Notes: generated by a model not told the origin, from the letters alone. A stretch of 17,813 bases of DNA from Granulosicoccus sp964498925 (GCA_964498925.1 CAZCKD010000062.1:1-17813); one strand, 5' to 3'; counted from the stretch's first letter, positions 7,552-15,504 are shown. Translations and numbers: made by a program.

Positions 7552-8934
7552 ATGTGCCGCGCGCAGAAAGCTGACGCAACGACTGATCGTAGAGCTGGGT
7601 CCACAATCTCCACGGCATACCTATCGTCGTCATTCGTCACCGGTTTCCTGTTTGGCCTGTTATTGCTGGTCGCCATGGCTAATCCGGCGATGGCCGCTGA
7701 TGCTATTCCCGGAGAGCAATGGTGTGATCGCCCGGTTGATGTGATTAGCTTTGAAGGAAACAAGGTGACACAGGATGAGGTTCTCAGGCGAGAGCTTGTG
7801 CAGCAAAGCGACAGTCAGTGTTCACTCGATGACATCATCGATGGTATTCAAAACAACCTTGATCTTGGGCTGTTCAAGTCGGTAAGGGCCGAACTTCGTT
7901 TGCAAGAGGAGCAGCTCAATCTCGTCTATATCGTTTCTGAAAAAATCTTCTTTCTGCCCATCCCTCGCTTTAGCCGAACATCAGACGGTGAACTGCGTTG
8001 GGGTGCTCAACTTCGCTGGGACAATTTTCTGGGTCGACTGCATCAGGTGCGTCTGACTTATGAAAAACGACAGCAAGACAATGGTCAGGGACGTTCAGGG
8101 CATGTCCGGTCGTTGGACTACACCGTGCCACGTTTCTTCGGCAGTCGATTCGGTCTTGGTGTCAGCCTCGATCAGATTCTTTACAACACTGAACTATCTC
8201 AAGATGGCATCGTCTTTGGTGAGGCCGTTAGGGAAAGCCACAGAGCAGAGTGGCGAGTCGCTCGATGGGCAAATGAATCTACGGGTATTCGCGGTTTAAG
8301 TTACTTCGTGGGTGCAGGTATCGAGCAGCGCGATTATGACATTCGATCTGGAACAGCCGGTCCTTTTAGAGCGGGAACAAACGTTTCTGTGCTGGCAGGC
8401 TTTGAGGTGAACCGGGTTCATCAATCTACCTACAGCCGTCGAGGTCATCATTACGGACTCACGTTTCGCGTTTTCGACGATGCCTTCGGCAGTGATTTCA
8501 ATTATTCACAATTGGATGCATTTGCCCGATGGTTTATTCCCTTACGAAAACCACAGACCAATATTAACGTTCAGTTACGTTTGGGCCTAAGCGACATGGC
8601 ACCGTTTGGGGCGAGAAATTACAGCATCGGTGGTGGCCAGGTATTGCGCGGTATGCGGCCAGGTACTGTCACAGGCGATGTGCTTACCGTCGCCAATATC
8701 GAGTATTTATCCGGACTATTCGCTTATCCGGCTTGGCGTTGGGTGGTGTTTACAGACATCGGTAATGTTTATCTCAAGGATGATGTCAACTTAGCCAGCC
8801 AAAACTTCAGAGGTGGCCTGGGTGTTCGATGGAAATTACAACAATTAACGAATACCGATATCCGTCTTGACGTTGCCTGGGATCCCCGGAGACGAAAATT
8901 AACCCCGTATCTCTCTACAAGCCTTACCTTTTGA
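7552..8934 (+). CDS. Single-POTRA Omp85/BamA-TamA family outer-membrane protein
   Basis: This is an outer-membrane beta-barrel protein of the Omp85 (bacterial surface antigen D15) superfamily. A signal peptide ends at MANPAMA-ADA. One POTRA domain follows, starting at VDVISFEGNKVTQDEVLRRE and ending near LNLVYIVSEK. The rest is a 16-strand-type barrel with many alternating hydrophobic strands. The conserved RGxRxG-like loop motif occurs as VLRGMRPG, and the last residue is Phe (TSLTF), as is typical for BAM substrates. The frame is open to a GTG at 7492. I chose the ATG at 7552 because the extra 20 residues look non-coding, but neither start has a strong ribosome binding site and the n-region is unusually long. 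With about 460 residues and one POTRA it is shorter than BamA or TamA. Its substrate is unknown. It could serve envelope protein or lipid export. Confidence 0.85.
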   Translation: MCRAQKADATTDRRAGSTISTAYLSSSFVTGFLFGLLLLVAMANPAMAADAIPGEQWCDRPVDVISFEGNKVTQDEVLRRELVQQSDSQCSLDDIIDGIQNNLDLGLFKSVRAELRLQEEQLNLVYIVSEKIFFLPIPRFSRTSDGELRWGAQLRWDNFLGRLHQVRLTYEKRQQDNGQGRSGHVRSLDYTVPRFFGSRFGLGVSLDQILYNTELSQDGIVFGEAVRESHRAEWRVARWANESTGIRGLSYFVGAGIEQRDYDIRSGTAGPFRAGTNVSVLAGFEVNRVHQSTYSRRGHHYGLTFRVFDDAFGSDFNYSQLDAFARWFIPLRKPQTNINVQLRLGLSDMAPFGARNYSIGGGQVLRGMRPGTVTGDVLTVANIEYLSGLFAYPAWRWVVFTDIGNVYLKDDVNLASQNFRGGLGVRWKLQQLTNTDIRLDVAWDPRRRKLTPYLSTSLTF

Positions 8935-8959
8935 CAGTATAGTTAGGCATCTTAGTAAA
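8926..8959 (+). promoter_or_regulatory. Candidate promoter or operator of the fadJ-like operon
   Basis: A perfect -35-like TTGACA (8931-8936) overlaps the stop of the outer-membrane protein gene. A weak -10 such as TAGTAA (8953-8958, spacer 16) follows. The 13 bases ACCTTTTGACAGT (8926-8938) recur upstream of the acyl-CoA dehydrogenase gene at the same distance from the ATG. Part of this string is also coding sequence (Thr-Phe-stop), so chance is not excluded. Confidence 0.4.
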
Positions 8960-8976
8960 AGGGTAGGAACCCGGGC

Positions 8977-10941
8977 ATGACATCAGCTTTTAGCGAATAC
9001 GATCATTGGCGTATTGAGTTAGACGGCGAAAATATCCTCTGGTTGGCATTAGATCGTAAAGGTGAAACCAGCAATTCCCTGTCCGAAGACGTCATCCGGG
9101 AACTCGGTGATGTCTTAACCGAAATTGAATCTGCCAATCCACGAGGTGTTGTTGTCTCGTCGGCCAAGGAGGGAAGCTTCATCCTGGGTGCTGACATTCG
9201 AGAGTTCGACCAACTGGAAAGTGCTGAGGCGGTCAGCGCCAAAATTCGGCAAGGCCATGCGGTGTTCGATCGACTGGAAAATCTAGGCTGTCCAACGGTT
9301 GCCTCGGTTCATGGTTTTTGTCTTGGCGGCGGATTTGAACTCGCTCTTTGCTGCGATTACATCATCGCCAAGAACGTTCCGGAAACTCGTTTCGGTATGC
9401 CTGAAGTGAAGCTAGGAATTTTTCCGGGATTGGGTGGCACCACTCGACTGACAGAACGTCTAGGTGGTTTAAAAGCGATGGAGTTAATGCTTACCGGGCG
9501 GATGGTTCGCGCAGGGGCTGCTCGTGGTATGGGCATCGTCGATGAACTGGTCGATGAGTTCAGCACACTGAAATGGAGTGCGCGCCGGGCAATCATGAAG
9601 AAGCGCCGTGCTAAGTCACCGTCTTTGATGGCAAGCCTGACCAACCGTCAACCGTTCAGAGCCATTCTTGCGCGAGTGCTTCGAAAGAAAACAGCAGCCA
9701 AGGCTAACCCTGATCATTACCCAGCGCCTTTCCGCATGATCGATTTGTGGAGCCAACATCGTGATAACCGTCGACGCATGTTTGAAGGCGAAGCTAAGCA
9801 TGTTGGTGAGTTGATGGTTGGACCCACTGCTAAAAATCTTCGCAGAATATTCTTCTTAACAGAAAGAATGAAAGCATTAGGTAAATCAGAAGATTTTAAA
9901 GTCCGTCGTGTTCATGTTATCGGTGCAGGTGTGATGGGTGGTGATATTGCTGCCTGGTGTGTCATGCAGGGTATGGAAGTGACACTGCAAGATCGCGAAA
10001 TGAAATACATCGAGCCTGCCTTAAAGCGGGCGACCTCTTTGTTTAAAAAACGCCTTAAGAAAAAACCAGCCGTGGTTGCTGCACAATCTCGTTTGATCGC
10101 AGATGTTAATGCTGATGGTGTGCCATTAGCTGATGTCATCATCGAAGCTATCTATGAAGACCCGGATGCAAAGCGTGAATTGTATGCAGCGATAGAGCCG
10201 CGCATGGCCGACCACGCTGTGTTGGCGACTAATACCTCTGCCTTGCCGTTGGAAGAGCTCGCTAAGGATCTTGAAAAACCAAGCCGTCTCATTGGGCTTC
10301 ACTTTTTTAATCCGGTCGCCAAGATGCCATTGGTGGAAGTCGTACATGGAACCGACACAGAAGAAGTATGGGTGACTCGCGGTTGCTCTTTCGCTTCGCA
10401 AATTAATCGGTTCCCGCTACCGACTAAAAGCTCTCCGGGCTTTCTTGTTAACCGGGTGCTTGCACCGTACCTCATGGAAGCGTTTACGCTCTTACTCGAA
10501 GGTATCGAGAAAGACACCATCGATGCGGCGGCTATGCGCTTTGGTATGCCCATGGGTCCCATCGAATTAGCCGATGTTGTCGGTCTTGATGTCTGCATGA
10601 AAGTGGCCGACACACTGGCAACAGGTGATGTTGAGGCTCACCGAAAAATGCTTCAAGAGAAGCTGGACGATAAAACACTGGGTAAGAAGACCGGTCGCGG
10701 ATTTTATGTCTGGACGAAAGGTAAACCCGATAGACGCTCTGTGGACATGAACAGTCCGTATGGTGACAAGATGGGTGAGAGGTTGTTAAAACCTTTTCTG
10801 GATGAATGTCAGGCTGCATCTGATGAAGGCATTGTCGCTGATGATGATTTGCTCGATGCAGGCATCATTTTCGGCACCGGCTTCGCACCGTTCAGAGGCG
10901 GCCCGATGCAATACCTAAAAGATCAAGAAGGAAGTAACTAA
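8977..10941 (+). CDS. fadJ: Bifunctional enoyl-CoA hydratase / 3-hydroxyacyl-CoA dehydrogenase, FadJ-like
   Basis: This 654-residue alpha subunit of the fatty-acid oxidation complex carries out hydration of enoyl-CoA and NAD-dependent oxidation of 3-hydroxyacyl-CoA in the cytoplasm. The N-terminal crotonase domain shows the oxyanion-hole segments ILGADIREF and GFCLGGGFELA. The two glutamates known to be catalytic in FadB are present in GGGFE and MPEVKLGI. The dehydrogenase domain starts near residue 310 with HVIGAGVMGGDIAAW (Rossmann motif). It has the catalytic His in GLHFFNPV near residue 442, then PLVEVVHG and SSPGFLVNRVLAPY. The protein ends at FGTGFAPFRGGPMQYLK and lacks the roughly 50 residues that follow this motif in E. 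coli FadB/FadJ. A TAGGAA 7 bases before the ATG supports the start. Its stop overlaps the thiolase start by 1 base (TAATG). Confidence 0.93.
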   Translation: MTSAFSEYDHWRIELDGENILWLALDRKGETSNSLSEDVIRELGDVLTEIESANPRGVVVSSAKEGSFILGADIREFDQLESAEAVSAKIRQGHAVFDRLENLGCPTVASVHGFCLGGGFELALCCDYIIAKNVPETRFGMPEVKLGIFPGLGGTTRLTERLGGLKAMELMLTGRMVRAGAARGMGIVDELVDEFSTLKWSARRAIMKKRRAKSPSLMASLTNRQPFRAILARVLRKKTAAKANPDHYPAPFRMIDLWSQHRDNRRRMFEGEAKHVGELMVGPTAKNLRRIFFLTERMKALGKSEDFKVRRVHVIGAGVMGGDIAAWCVMQGMEVTLQDREMKYIEPALKRATSLFKKRLKKKPAVVAAQSRLIADVNADGVPLADVIIEAIYEDPDAKRELYAAIEPRMADHAVLATNTSALPLEELAKDLEKPSRLIGLHFFNPVAKMPLVEVVHGTDTEEVWVTRGCSFASQINRFPLPTKSSPGFLVNRVLAPYLMEAFTLLLEGIEKDTIDAAAMRFGMPMGPIELADVVGLDVCMKVADTLATGDVEAHRKMLQEKLDDKTLGKKTGRGFYVWTKGKPDRRSVDMNSPYGDKMGERLLKPFLDECQAASDEGIVADDDLLDAGIIFGTGFAPFRGGPMQYLKDQEGSN

Positions 10942-12218
10942 TGTCTCAAATGCTCAAACCCGTAGTTATCGTCGGTGGACTGAGAATTCCTTTCTGCCGG
11001 TCTAATTCTTCCTATGCGTCTATTTCCAACATGAAGATGTTGACGACGGTGCTTAACGGCATGGTCGAAAAATACGCATTAGAAGGGCAGCACATCGGTG
11101 AGGTTAATGCCGGTGCAGTCATCAACCACTCAAAAGACTGGAACCTGGCAAGAGAAGCCGTGTTGAGTACGAAGCTGGCACCCTCAACACCGGGCCTGAC
11201 CATGCAACAAGCCTGTGGCACGTCTTTGCAGGCAGCTATGACAGCAGCTGCCAAGATTGCCACGGGTCAGATTGACTCAGCAATTGCAGCAGGCTCAGAT
11301 ACGGTTAGTGATGTGCCGATAGTCTTTAAACAAAAGTTTGCCCAAAGACTCGTGGCCTTGGGCAAGGCGCGGGATTTCAAATCTAAACTGCGGGTCTTTA
11401 AAGGTTTTGGCCCTAAAGAACTTGCACCGGTACCGCCTTCGGTAAACGAGCCGCGTACGTTTATGAGCATGGGGCAGCATTGTGAGCTTATGGCAAAAAC
11501 CTGGTCGGTTAGTCGAGAGGCTCAAGATGAACTTGCTTTAGCGTCTCATCAGAATGCAACAGCTGCCTATAACAACGGCTTTTATGATGACCTTCTGGTG
11601 CCCTGCGAAGGTGTTGTTAGAGATAACAACATGCGCAGTGACTCCAGTATGGAATCGCTCGCCAAACTGCGCACGGCCTACGACCGAACTGACGCAGGTA
11701 CGCTGACTGCCGGCAACAGTACGCCGTTAACGGATGGAGCAGCAGGTGTTCTACTTTGCACCGAAGAGTGGGCACGCGAGCGTGGCTTACCTATACAGGC
11801 CTATATGACGCATTCTGCGACGGCAGCTGTCGACTTTGTTGAAGGTGCAGGTTTATTGATGGCACCTACGGTTGCTGTCAGCGATATGCTTGGCAAAGCC
11901 AATATGGCGTTACAGGATTTCGATTTGTATGAAATTCATGAAGCATTTGCGGCTCAAGTGCTTTGCACGCTTAAAGCGTGGGAAGACGAAAGCTATTGTC
12001 GCTCGGAGCTAGGTCGTGAGGAAGCGATGGGTAGTATTGATCGCTCGCGCATGAATAAGGTGGGCTCAAGTCTGGCCGTGGGGCATCCGTTTGCAGCCAC
12101 TGGTGCTCGAGTGCTGGGTACGCTGGCAAAACAACTGGATCAAAACGGATCGGGTAAGGGCCTTATATCGGTTTGTACCGCAGGCGGCATGGGTGTAGCC
12201 GCGATATTGGAGCGATAA
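10941..12218 (+). CDS. fadI: Acetyl-CoA C-acyltransferase (3-ketoacyl-CoA thiolase), FadI-like
   Basis: This 425-residue thiolase is the beta subunit partner of the preceding gene and cleaves 3-ketoacyl-CoA to acetyl-CoA and a shortened acyl-CoA. The nucleophilic Cys is C92 in QQACGTSLQAA. Other active-site elements are H333 in the FadI-type EIHEAFAAQVL, H382 in VGHPFAATGAR and C412 in VCTAGGMG. The TAGNSTPLTDGAAGVLL block is also typical. The length and the HEAFAAQ form place it closer to FadI than to FadA. It starts at ATG 10941, which shares one base with the stop of the fadJ-like gene and is preceded by AAGGAAG. That arrangement strongly suggests coupled expression and a complex of the two products. 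Confidence 0.93.
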   Translation: MSQMLKPVVIVGGLRIPFCRSNSSYASISNMKMLTTVLNGMVEKYALEGQHIGEVNAGAVINHSKDWNLAREAVLSTKLAPSTPGLTMQQACGTSLQAAMTAAAKIATGQIDSAIAAGSDTVSDVPIVFKQKFAQRLVALGKARDFKSKLRVFKGFGPKELAPVPPSVNEPRTFMSMGQHCELMAKTWSVSREAQDELALASHQNATAAYNNGFYDDLLVPCEGVVRDNNMRSDSSMESLAKLRTAYDRTDAGTLTAGNSTPLTDGAAGVLLCTEEWARERGLPIQAYMTHSATAAVDFVEGAGLLMAPTVAVSDMLGKANMALQDFDLYEIHEAFAAQVLCTLKAWEDESYCRSELGREEAMGSIDRSRMNKVGSSLAVGHPFAATGARVLGTLAKQLDQNGSGKGLISVCTAGGMGVAAILER

Positions 12219-12221
12219 CAC

Positions 12222-12944
12222 ATGAGCGTCGTTGCAACTTCACGGGTTGGATTCTTCACGGCTTGTATTTTAGCGTTGCTGATGAGTCAGTCAGCACTTG
12301 CGCAGTCTACTGACGCACCTATATACAACGTGTTTTCGTTACGCAGTCAGGCAACTGCTGAGGTTGATAACGACTTGATGATTGCCACATTGGTTGTGCA
12401 GGCTGAAGATCGCGACCCCGCAGCCTTGGCGAGTAAAATCAATGCGTCGATGAGCTGGGCGGTTAATGTTCTGAGACCGTATGGTGCCTTGAAAACAAAA
12501 ACTCGCGATTACCAAACGTACCCTCGCTACGACACCAGTAAAAATCGGCGTCTGATCGGTTGGCGTGGAAACCAGAGTTTGCAAATCGAGACTGACGATT
12601 TTGAGGCTGCCGGTAAAGCCATTCAGAAGTTACAGGAGCGTTTGCAGGTTCAAGGCATCCGGCTTACGGCTAAATCGGCCACCCGGGAAGCCGCGGCAGA
12701 TAAACTCATCAATGAAGCACTGACCTCGTTCAAGGAGCGAGCTGCGCTTATTCAACGAAATATGGGTTTATCGGGTTACAAGATACTCGACGTCACCATC
12801 CAGAATGACCAAGGGTCGCCTGCTTATGATGCAGGAGTCAGAAGTATGGCCCGAATGGCTGAATCGGCTGTGGCACAGCCTGCCATTGAGGCAGGAACCA
12901 GTCGCGTCAGTGTTCAGGTCTACGGCCGGGTTCACATAGAATAG
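12222..12944 (+). CDS. SIMPL domain-containing periplasmic protein (DUF541)
   Basis: This 240-residue secreted protein has a signal peptide (about residues 10-27, cleavage likely after ALA in SALAQ). The mature part fits the SIMPL/DUF541 family: an N-terminal strand set (YNVFSLRSQATAEVDNDL), helix ALASKINASMSWAVNVL, then the characteristic KTRDYQTYPRYD and WRGNQSLQIETDDFEAAG. A C-terminal helix and strand end at SVQVYGRVHIE. The function of the family is not settled. Some members are linked to stress protection or surface structures. It begins 3 bases after the thiolase stop, with GGAG inside the thiolase end, so it is probably in the same operon. A link to fatty-acid oxidation is not obvious and may just reflect shared transcription. 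Confidence 0.88.
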   Translation: MSVVATSRVGFFTACILALLMSQSALAQSTDAPIYNVFSLRSQATAEVDNDLMIATLVVQAEDRDPAALASKINASMSWAVNVLRPYGALKTKTRDYQTYPRYDTSKNRRLIGWRGNQSLQIETDDFEAAGKAIQKLQERLQVQGIRLTAKSATREAAADKLINEALTSFKERAALIQRNMGLSGYKILDVTIQNDQGSPAYDAGVRSMARMAESAVAQPAIEAGTSRVSVQVYGRVHIE

Positions 12945-12992
12945 TTTCCTTCGTCATACGTGCGTTAGCTTAGCTTCAGGAGACTCTCGAGC

Positions 12993-13436
12993 ATGGATCA
13001 CGCAAAATTCATGAAAGCAGCGGTTGAAGAGGCGCGTAAGGGCCGGGCAGCCGGTGGTATCCCGATTGGCTCCGTACTGGTTCTCGATGGCGAGATCATT
13101 GGTCGAGGCCACAACCAGCGTGTCCAGAAAGGCAGCACTATTCGCCACGCCGAAATGGATTGTCTGGAAGAAACCGGTCGCTTACCGGCCAGCACCTATC
13201 AACGTGCCACCCTGTATTCCACTTTGTCGCCCTGCGATATGTGCAGTGGAGCCGTGTTGCTATATGGCATTCCACACGTCGTGGTTGGCGAAAACAAGAC
13301 CTTTCAGGGTCCTGAGGAATACGTCAGAAGTCGTGGCGTCAAGGTTGAAATACTGGACGATGCTGATTGTATTAAAATGATGGAAGACTTCATCGAAGCC
13401 GAACCCACGTTATGGAACGAGGATATCGGTGAGTAG
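12993..13436 (+). CDS. Zinc-dependent nucleoside/cytosine deaminase, fungal Fcy1-like
   Basis: This 147-residue cytidine-deaminase-fold enzyme has the zinc motif H52-A-E54 and P80-C-D-M-C84. E54 is the proton shuttle, and C81 and C84 bind zinc. The whole protein resembles yeast cytosine deaminase Fcy1 as I recall its sequence: IPIGSVLVLDG, GRGHNQR (N41), the SPCDMCSGA block, YGIPHVVVGEN, F104, and a C-terminus with W141 and D144 in WNEDIGE. In Fcy1 the matching Asn, Phe, Trp and Asp line the cytosine pocket, so cytosine or a related base is a reasonable substrate. This differs from the amidohydrolase-type CodA of E. coli. AGGAGA lies 9 bases before the ATG. It follows the SIMPL gene by 48 bases and is the last gene before a hairpin. 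Guanine or other base deamination cannot be excluded. Confidence 0.88.
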   Translation: MDHAKFMKAAVEEARKGRAAGGIPIGSVLVLDGEIIGRGHNQRVQKGSTIRHAEMDCLEETGRLPASTYQRATLYSTLSPCDMCSGAVLLYGIPHVVVGENKTFQGPEEYVRSRGVKVEILDDADCIKMMEDFIEAEPTLWNEDIGE

Positions 13437-13477
13437 TGCCCCCCAACTCGGTAAAATACGCGGCCTATCGTATAAAA

Positions 13478-13510
13478 AAAGCGCCATTTGCCCTGTGGGC
13501 TAGGTGCTTT
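13478..13510 (+). terminator. Hairpin terminator candidate after the deaminase gene
   Basis: AAAGCGCC (13478-13485) pairs with GGTGCTTT (13503-13510) with one G-U pair. An inner GCCC/GGGC stem lies inside around a 3-base loop. An A-run precedes it and TTTAAGCTTT follows. It sits 41 bases after the deaminase stop and 66 bases before etfB, so it likely separates the two transcription units. Confidence 0.6.
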
Positions 13511-13576
13511 AAGCTTTCGTAAAAAGGTAGTATTACGCCGTAAATAACACTGGATTCACCCCGAAGGTAAGGTCCC

Positions 13577-14326
13577 ATGAAAATTATTGTAGGAGTCAAG
13601 CGTGTGCTTGACTACAACGTCAAGGCTCGCGTCAAGGCGGACAAGTCCGGCATCGAGCTGGCTAACGTCAAGATGTCTATGAATCCCTTTGACGAAATCG
13701 CCGTCGAAGAAGCCCTGCGCATCAAGGAAGCCGGACACGCTGAAGAAGTCATTGCTGTGTCTATTGGCCCTTCACAGAGTCAGGAAACTATCCGTACCGC
13801 TCTGGCAATGGGCGCCGATCGAGGCATCCTTTTGGAAACTGACGAGCTGCTAGAGCCTTTGGCCGTTGCCAAGCTGTTCAAGCATGTCGTAGATCAGGAG
13901 CAACCGGGTTTGGTTGTTTTGGGTAAGCAGGCCATCGACGATGATGCTAACCAGACTGGCCAGATGCTATCGGCACTGACAGGCATGCCGCAGGCAACGT
14001 TTGCGTCAAAAGTGGAGTTGGATGGCGATAGCATGAAAGTAACGCGTGAAGTTGACGCTGGACTTGAATCTATCAACGTTAAGATGCCGGCCATCGTCAC
14101 AACCGATCTTCGTCTGAACGAACCTCGCTATGCCAAGTTGCCTAACATCATGAAGGCCAAGAAAAAGCCTCTGGAGATAACACCGGTTGCTGACACTGGC
14201 GTCGATGTTTCCAGTGGGTTGTCAGTTGTAGAAGTCAACGAGCCGCCTAATAGAGAAGCGGGCATTATTGTTAGCGATGTTGCGGAGCTGGTTGAAAAGC
14301 TGCGTAACGAAGCGAAAGTCATCTGA
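13577..14326 (+). CDS. etfB: Electron transfer flavoprotein subunit beta
   Basis: This 249-residue beta subunit of the electron transfer flavoprotein binds AMP and, with EtfA, accepts electrons from acyl-CoA dehydrogenases and passes them to ETF-ubiquinone oxidoreductase. Typical features are the N-terminal MKIIVGVKRVLDYN, MNPFDEIAVEEALRI, the GKQAIDDDANQTGQM segment and the family signature VTREVDAGLESINVKMPA. The dehydrogenase recognition loop is LNEPRYAKLPNIMKAKKK with its Leu at 188. GGTAAGG before the ATG at 13577 serves as ribosome binding site. The length is normal. etfA follows after 26 bases. A dehydrogenase gene 3' of etfA suggests one functional unit. Confidence 0.97.
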   Translation: MKIIVGVKRVLDYNVKARVKADKSGIELANVKMSMNPFDEIAVEEALRIKEAGHAEEVIAVSIGPSQSQETIRTALAMGADRGILLETDELLEPLAVAKLFKHVVDQEQPGLVVLGKQAIDDDANQTGQMLSALTGMPQATFASKVELDGDSMKVTREVDAGLESINVKMPAIVTTDLRLNEPRYAKLPNIMKAKKKPLEITPVADTGVDVSSGLSVVEVNEPPNREAGIIVSDVAELVEKLRNEAKVI

Positions 14327-14352
14327 CTTCAGACATCGAGGATATATTAATC

Positions 14353-15288
14353 ATGAGTACTCTAATTCTTGCTGAACATGAAGCCGGTGAACTGCGCCCT
14401 GCAACGCTAAGCGTTGTCACAGCAGCTGTTGCGATTGGTGGAGATGTTGATATTTTAGTGGCTGGCAGTGACGCTGCTGCTGTTGCCGAGAAGGCATCGA
14501 AAATTGCGGGCGTCTCTAAAGTGTTGCACGCAGAAAACGCGGCGTATGCCAATGAGCTTGCTGAAAATCTGTCTGCTCTTGTTGTTAAACATGCCGAAGG
14601 CTATAGCCACATCCTGTTTGCAGCTACTGCAGCGGGTAAAAACGTCATGCCACGTGTTGCGGCTCTGATGAATGTATCAGCGGTTTCCGACATCATCGAA
14701 GTGAAGTCAGCAGATACGTTTGTTCGACCTATTTATGCGGGTAATGCACTAGCCACGGTTCAAAGTGCAGATGCCGTTAAAGTTGTGGGTGTTCGTACCA
14801 CCTCATTCGAAGCTGCGGCAGAAGAGGGCGGTAGCGCATCGGTTGAGTCTGTGGATGCTGCCGAGATCAGTGATCTTGTTTCGTTTGTTGGTCAGGAGCT
14901 TTCTCAGTCTGATCGTCCTGAACTCACTAGCGCAGGCATCGTCATCTCAGGTGGTCGAGGCATGCAAAACGGCGATAACTTCTCCATGCTTGATGACATC
15001 GCCCTGAAGCTGAATGCGGCAGTGGGTGCCTCTCGCGCGGCGGTTGACGCAGGCTTTGTTCCCAACGAATACCAAGTCGGTCAAACCGGAAAAGTGGTTG
15101 CTCCCGATCTTTACGTAGCGGTCGGTATTTCCGGGGCTATCCAGCATCTGGCGGGTATGAAAGACAGTAAAGTTATTGTTGCGATCAACAAGGACGAAGA
15201 AGCGCCTATTTTCCAGGTTGCTGATTACGGTCTGGTTGCCGACTTGTTTGATGCGCTTCCTGAGCTTTCGAAGGCTCTGGATGGCTGA
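14353..15288 (+). CDS. etfA: Electron transfer flavoprotein subunit alpha
   Basis: This 311-residue FAD-binding alpha subunit starts with MSTLILAEHEAGELRPATL. The C-terminal FAD domain contains VISGGRGMQNGDNF, LNAAVGASRAAVDAGFVPNE, YQVGQTGKVVAPDLYVAVGI and SGAIQHLAGMKDSKVIVAIN, followed by DEEAPIFQVADYGLVADLFD. These are the classic EtfA signatures, including the SGAIQH loop that contacts FAD. The start at 14353 has GAGGAT 9 bases upstream. It is encoded with etfB as usual. No unusual residue or truncation was seen. Confidence 0.97.
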   Translation: MSTLILAEHEAGELRPATLSVVTAAVAIGGDVDILVAGSDAAAVAEKASKIAGVSKVLHAENAAYANELAENLSALVVKHAEGYSHILFAATAAGKNVMPRVAALMNVSAVSDIIEVKSADTFVRPIYAGNALATVQSADAVKVVGVRTTSFEAAAEEGGSASVESVDAAEISDLVSFVGQELSQSDRPELTSAGIVISGGRGMQNGDNFSMLDDIALKLNAAVGASRAAVDAGFVPNEYQVGQTGKVVAPDLYVAVGISGAIQHLAGMKDSKVIVAINKDEEAPIFQVADYGLVADLFDALPELSKALDG

Positions 15289-15353
15289 AGTTAAGCATCT
15301 TGCGGCTGACTTGCATTTTTAATGCGGTTGGCTGCGAAATGTGGTGAAACCTT

Positions 15354-15384
15354 ACGGGTCCGGCTTTCATGAGTTCGGGCCCGT
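15354..15384 (+). terminator. GC-rich hairpin after etfA, terminator candidate
   Basis: ACGGGTCCG (15354-15362) pairs with CGGGCCCGT (15376-15384) through 9 pairs, one of them G-U, around a 13-base loop. TGTCGTTTAAG follows, so the U-run is interrupted. It lies 65 bases after the etfA stop and 137 bases before the next gene. It is a plausible end of the etfBA transcript. Confidence 0.5.
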
Positions 15385-15410
15385 TGTCGTTTAAGAGTTA
15401 GGTTTATACT
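15384..15410 (+). promoter_or_regulatory. Weak sigma70-like promoter candidate upstream of the acyl-CoA dehydrogenase
   Basis: TATACT (15405-15410) is one mismatch from the -10 consensus. TTGTCG (15384-15389) is a 4-of-6 match to -35, with a short 15-base spacer. It lies just after the hairpin that may end etfBA. The rest of the 15289-15521 gap holds no convincing gene. Confidence 0.3.
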
Positions 15411-15470
15411 GGTGTCAGCTTATTCGGTGACGTCGCCTTGTACTGTTCTGCCTAGGGTCAGATTTAGCGA

Positions 15471-15504
15471 ACCTTTTGACAGTGGAACGATCAGTTTACG
15501 TTCA
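15471..15504 (+). promoter_or_regulatory. TTGACA-containing element before the acyl-CoA dehydrogenase, shared with the fadJ promoter
   Basis: ACCTTTTGACAGT (15471-15483) is identical to 8926-8938 and lies at the same distance (51 bases) from the ATG. TTGACA (15476-15481) is a perfect -35 hexamer. The -10 is poor (TACGTT at 15497-15502, spacer 15), so an activator may be needed, or the element may be an operator instead. Confidence 0.4.

Noticed and set aside
7455..7763. 102-codon open frame on the minus strand over the start of the outer-membrane protein gene
   Set aside because: It resembles no family I know, overlaps the signal peptide and POTRA coding region, and has no evident ribosome binding site. 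It is a shadow frame.
13509..13536. Possible etfB promoter, TTAAGC - 16 bases - TATTAC
   Set aside because: Both hexamers are weak and the first overlaps the terminator hairpin tail. It was not strong enough to list as a feature.
15280..15378. Two tiny frames after etfA (13 codons from about 15281 and 16 codons from 15322)
   Set aside because: They are too short, lack ribosome binding sites, and one overlaps the etfA end. There is no support for translation.
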